Positions 61,826 through 64,000 of a stretch of 64,000 nt of DNA are shown here, piece by piece. The stretch is taken from positions 52,683,881 through 52,747,880 of the forward strand of contig CM071597.1 of assembly GCA_036435485.1 (NCBI GenBank), given 5' to 3'. The first letter of the stretch is position 1. The number at the start of each line of letters is the position of its first letter. The DNA is from Saposhnikovia divaricata (Eukaryota; Streptophyta; Magnoliopsida; Apiales; Apiaceae). The notes beneath the pieces were generated by a model, which ran no database searches, was not told the DNA's origin, and saw nothing but the letters and a program-made list of their open reading frames with translations. The translations under genes and the position numbers were made by a program.

Positions 61826-63241
61826 TGTAACAGCCCGACTTTTCGGACTATTAATTCTAAATCAAAAACTAAAATAAAACAAATTTTATTAATCCAAAAA
61901 TCCATTACAAAGATACTTATTACAAAAGCGCAGCTAACGATGACAATCTACTCCGAACCTAAACTCCTCGAACTCCAATGCTATCCACTCGATCTTATAC
62001 GGAACCTGGAAATTGTAAGAATGAACTACGAAGCCCAGCAAGCAACTACCGTCCGATGACTCAAAATAATATTTTTATATTTTTCAAAAACACGATTTCC
62101 ACATGTAGCACATAACATCTATCACATAGTATCACACAACATACTCGATAACAGTTATGATAAAAATTCACACAATATATTCTATGACAAATATCAAATC
62201 GATGTACACCATATTTTCAATAACTCACACACTCTAAATTCTGAATCGAACAAATAATTCTTAACATCAAATTCTTATTTTAATTCCAACAGTTCCAAAT
62301 TACGGTCACACTATGCCAGTGACACGGCTTCTAAAATTCGATGGTTTGATGGGGGCCAGTTTACGTCCCTCGTTAAGTCTTACTCAACAAGGTATCTATG
62401 TGTTCCGGAACGTGCGTAAACTAGTTCTATATGCCACACTATCCAGTGACCGAATTCTATGATTCGATACACAACTAAAACTGGGGAATCAAAACAAAGT
62501 TCTTATCTTATCAATCACATATCAATATCATATTTGATAACTAAAACAAATATCTAACAACATGTAATCAAAAAACATAAATCACGCTTCAGAATAATAT
62601 AGAGCAACAGACAGTTACTTGCAACTATACGGAGGAACAGATAATTACTTACACAAATATTCAAGAACATGTAATCAAATAATATAAAACAGGTTTCAAA
62701 TTAATATATACGGAGAAACGAATAGTTACTTACCTCAATTACGCAAATCAAGAATTCACATAATCACATAAGAACACATGTAGCAACCCCTCAGAAGCAG
62801 AACATCTAAAATCTTGAAAGACTCCATGATTACAATTCTGATCAGATCTGTATTTAACCTTTTTGACCCTCTAAACGATGTTTTCTTGTAAAACTCAAAG
62901 AACGAAAGTTGTAGAGAACGAAAAGACCTTTTCGAAAAGTCCAGAATCAACGAATTACGACTTACAATGAATTTTCTACGAATTTTACAAGACTGCTGAT
63001 TTGTGTCTGAAAAAAACCCTACGAATTTTGATAATAAAGAAGAAGAAGAAGAAGAATAAGTTGTATTTATAATGCCTTACAACCCTAATTCCAGACCTAC
63101 TAGTAATCCGTAATCAAATCTGATCCATGTTTTAAGCCCATTATTCTAATCCAATTTTAAATCTTATTTAATATCTAATTTTAATCCTTTTTATTCTATT
63201 ATTCTTTTTTATTATTATTCTAAAAATTACGGGATATTACA
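61826..63241 (-). repeat. 5' LTR of the minimal-interior element
   Basis: 1,416 bp partner of 60245-61657. The small frames at 61175 and 62756 are the same LTR sequence seen twice. Confidence 0.93.
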
Positions 63242-63850
63242 AACATACCCCTAACTGACAATACAACCTGGTTGAAAAACAAATAAACGAGCTAAACAAA
63301 TAGCCGTATTATTTACAGATCACTTAAACAAACTGGATATAAATATTCTTGACACTAAAAATGATTACAAAAGTTTCCCGAGCAATCCAAACGACACCAA
63401 CTTCCCTGAAAATAGTAGCGTCACAATCGACCTTCACACATAAAAACTAGTGATAGTCCAGTGTTCATAACCATTAGTTTCACCAACTAAGATTGGAGGT
63501 ACAAATGCCCCCATAGGTTGAACAATCTTTCGTTGTAAAAGGATTGCTCTTGTGATATCCACCACCATACCAGCTTCGAAGCGGGCTTCCCAGATTTCCC
63601 AATACACCATAGAAATCATTATTAAAGCAACTTAGCAACAAACCCAAACATAACAACTCAAAAAATTTGGGAACAAACAAACACCCAAATAATTGGGTAC
63701 CCAACAAACCTCATCTAACGAGGCTATTCTTGATGGAAAACAAAAAGCAAAACAGGAAACAAGGAAACAAGGAAAATCAGGGTCTCCGGCGGGTGGAGGA
63801 GCCACGGTCGGAGAGAGACATTCAGATCTGCTTAGTTGAATCTCTATCTT

Positions 63851-64000
63851 ATTTCAATAATTATTATCTTTTCATCTCTATCTTATTTGAAAAGAGTCAG
63901 CAATAGGTAGGATGTTAGTTCAATTATGATTTTAATTAATATTAATCTAAAATCAAATTCATCATAATGTTATGATATTATCTTTTAATGGAGTCATTCT
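63851..64000. other. AT-rich intergenic DNA to the window end
   Basis: A partial repeat TTTCATCTCTATCTTATTTG follows the target duplication. Nothing else is seen. Confidence 0.4.

Larger units (their letters stand above)
60245..63241 (-). mobile_element. LTR retrotransposon with only 168 bp between its LTRs
   Basis: LTRs 60245-61657 and 61826-63241 (TGTAATATCC...CTGTTACA on the minus strand) are flanked by AACAT at 60240-60244 and 63242-63246. The interior (61658-61825) holds just a primer site and a purine tract, with no coding. LTR divergence is about 2% by eye. The end sequence before the 3' LTR (AAATTCTTTTTAAGGAGGG) is of chromovirus type, so a deleted gypsy derivative is likely. Confidence 0.93.
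60190..63833 (-). mobile_element. LINE-derived insertion (642 bp without the nested element) with 17-bp target duplication
   Basis: AGTTGAATCTCTATCTT occurs at 60173-60189 and 63834-63850. Between them, on the minus strand, lie a GC-rich 5' part (63720-63833), a middle with LINE RNase H-like coding (KVDCDATIFREVGVVW, about 63395-63440) and a LINE-type tail (63247-63290 plus 60190-60239) ending in a short A run. No RT is present. A 3-kb LTR element is inserted at 60245. This is either a 5'-truncated or an internally deleted, non-autonomous LINE. Confidence 0.7.

Overview
This window looks like intergenic and pericentromere-like DNA from a flowering plant, probably a eudicot. It is AT-rich and dominated by nested LTR retrotransposons primed by initiator tRNA-Met. 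It also has plant-type spliced genes with GT/AG introns, Stowaway, Mutator-type and Helitron elements, plant LINEs and an endogenous pararetrovirus. The species cannot be named from the sequence alone. The extra 3' ORF of the large copia element recalls elements of asterids, but that is only recollection.

Layout. (1) 1-33.2 kb is one nested stack. The base layer is a LINE on the minus strand (20265-24123 plus 33037-~33190). It was split on one side by a Ty3/gypsy chromovirus (Gyp-1, plus strand, 1-20264, 5' end outside the window) and on the other by a second chromovirus (Gyp-2, minus strand, 24124-33036, 5-bp duplication CAATA). Gyp-1 was itself split in its RNase H region by an 11.6-kb SIRE-like Ty1/copia element (minus strand, 3316-14953, duplication AATGT). 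That copia element carries a very long extra ORF region downstream of pol and appears to lack RNase H. (2) 33.2-34.4 kb is AT-rich DNA with a fold-back repeat. (3) 34.4-39.8 kb is a decayed, internally deleted caulimovirid copy on the minus strand. Movement protein, two small ORFs, an RNase H remnant, transactivator/viroplasmin, a TATA box, a poly(A) signal and a Met-tRNA primer site can be seen. Capsid, protease and most of the reverse transcriptase are gone. (4) 40.1-41.0 kb is a Mutator-like inverted-repeat element with a Stowaway MITE inside one arm. (5) 41.1-45.4 kb is the only clearly intact host gene, a five-exon sucrase/ferredoxin-like (AIM32-type) thioredoxin-fold protein. (6) 46.3-52.7 kb holds LINE pieces, a 46-codon ORF split exactly before its stop codon by a truncated Ty1/copia element, and a decayed CDK-type kinase exon. 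(7) 53.9-56.2 kb has tandem duplications and a possible LTR with a 37-bp minisatellite. (8) 56.3-58.1 kb is a Pack-MULE: about 190-bp terminal inverted repeats and a perfect 9-bp target duplication surround a captured ARMADILLO-REPEAT-ONLY (ARO)-like gene fragment. (9) 58.2-63.9 kb carries a TRIM, a small Helitron, and a 642-bp LINE-derived insertion with a 17-bp target duplication. That insertion is split by an LTR element with two 1.4-kb LTRs and only 168 bp between them.

Functionally only the AIM32-like gene looks like a working host gene. The rest is a record of successive insertions whose order can be read from target-site duplications and from LTR divergence estimated by eye: Gyp-2 about 1%, the 168-bp-interior element about 2%, SIRE-like copia about 3.6%. 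Many stop codons in the elements fit C-to-T change at CAG, CAA or CGA codons, the expected mark of methylated, silenced DNA.
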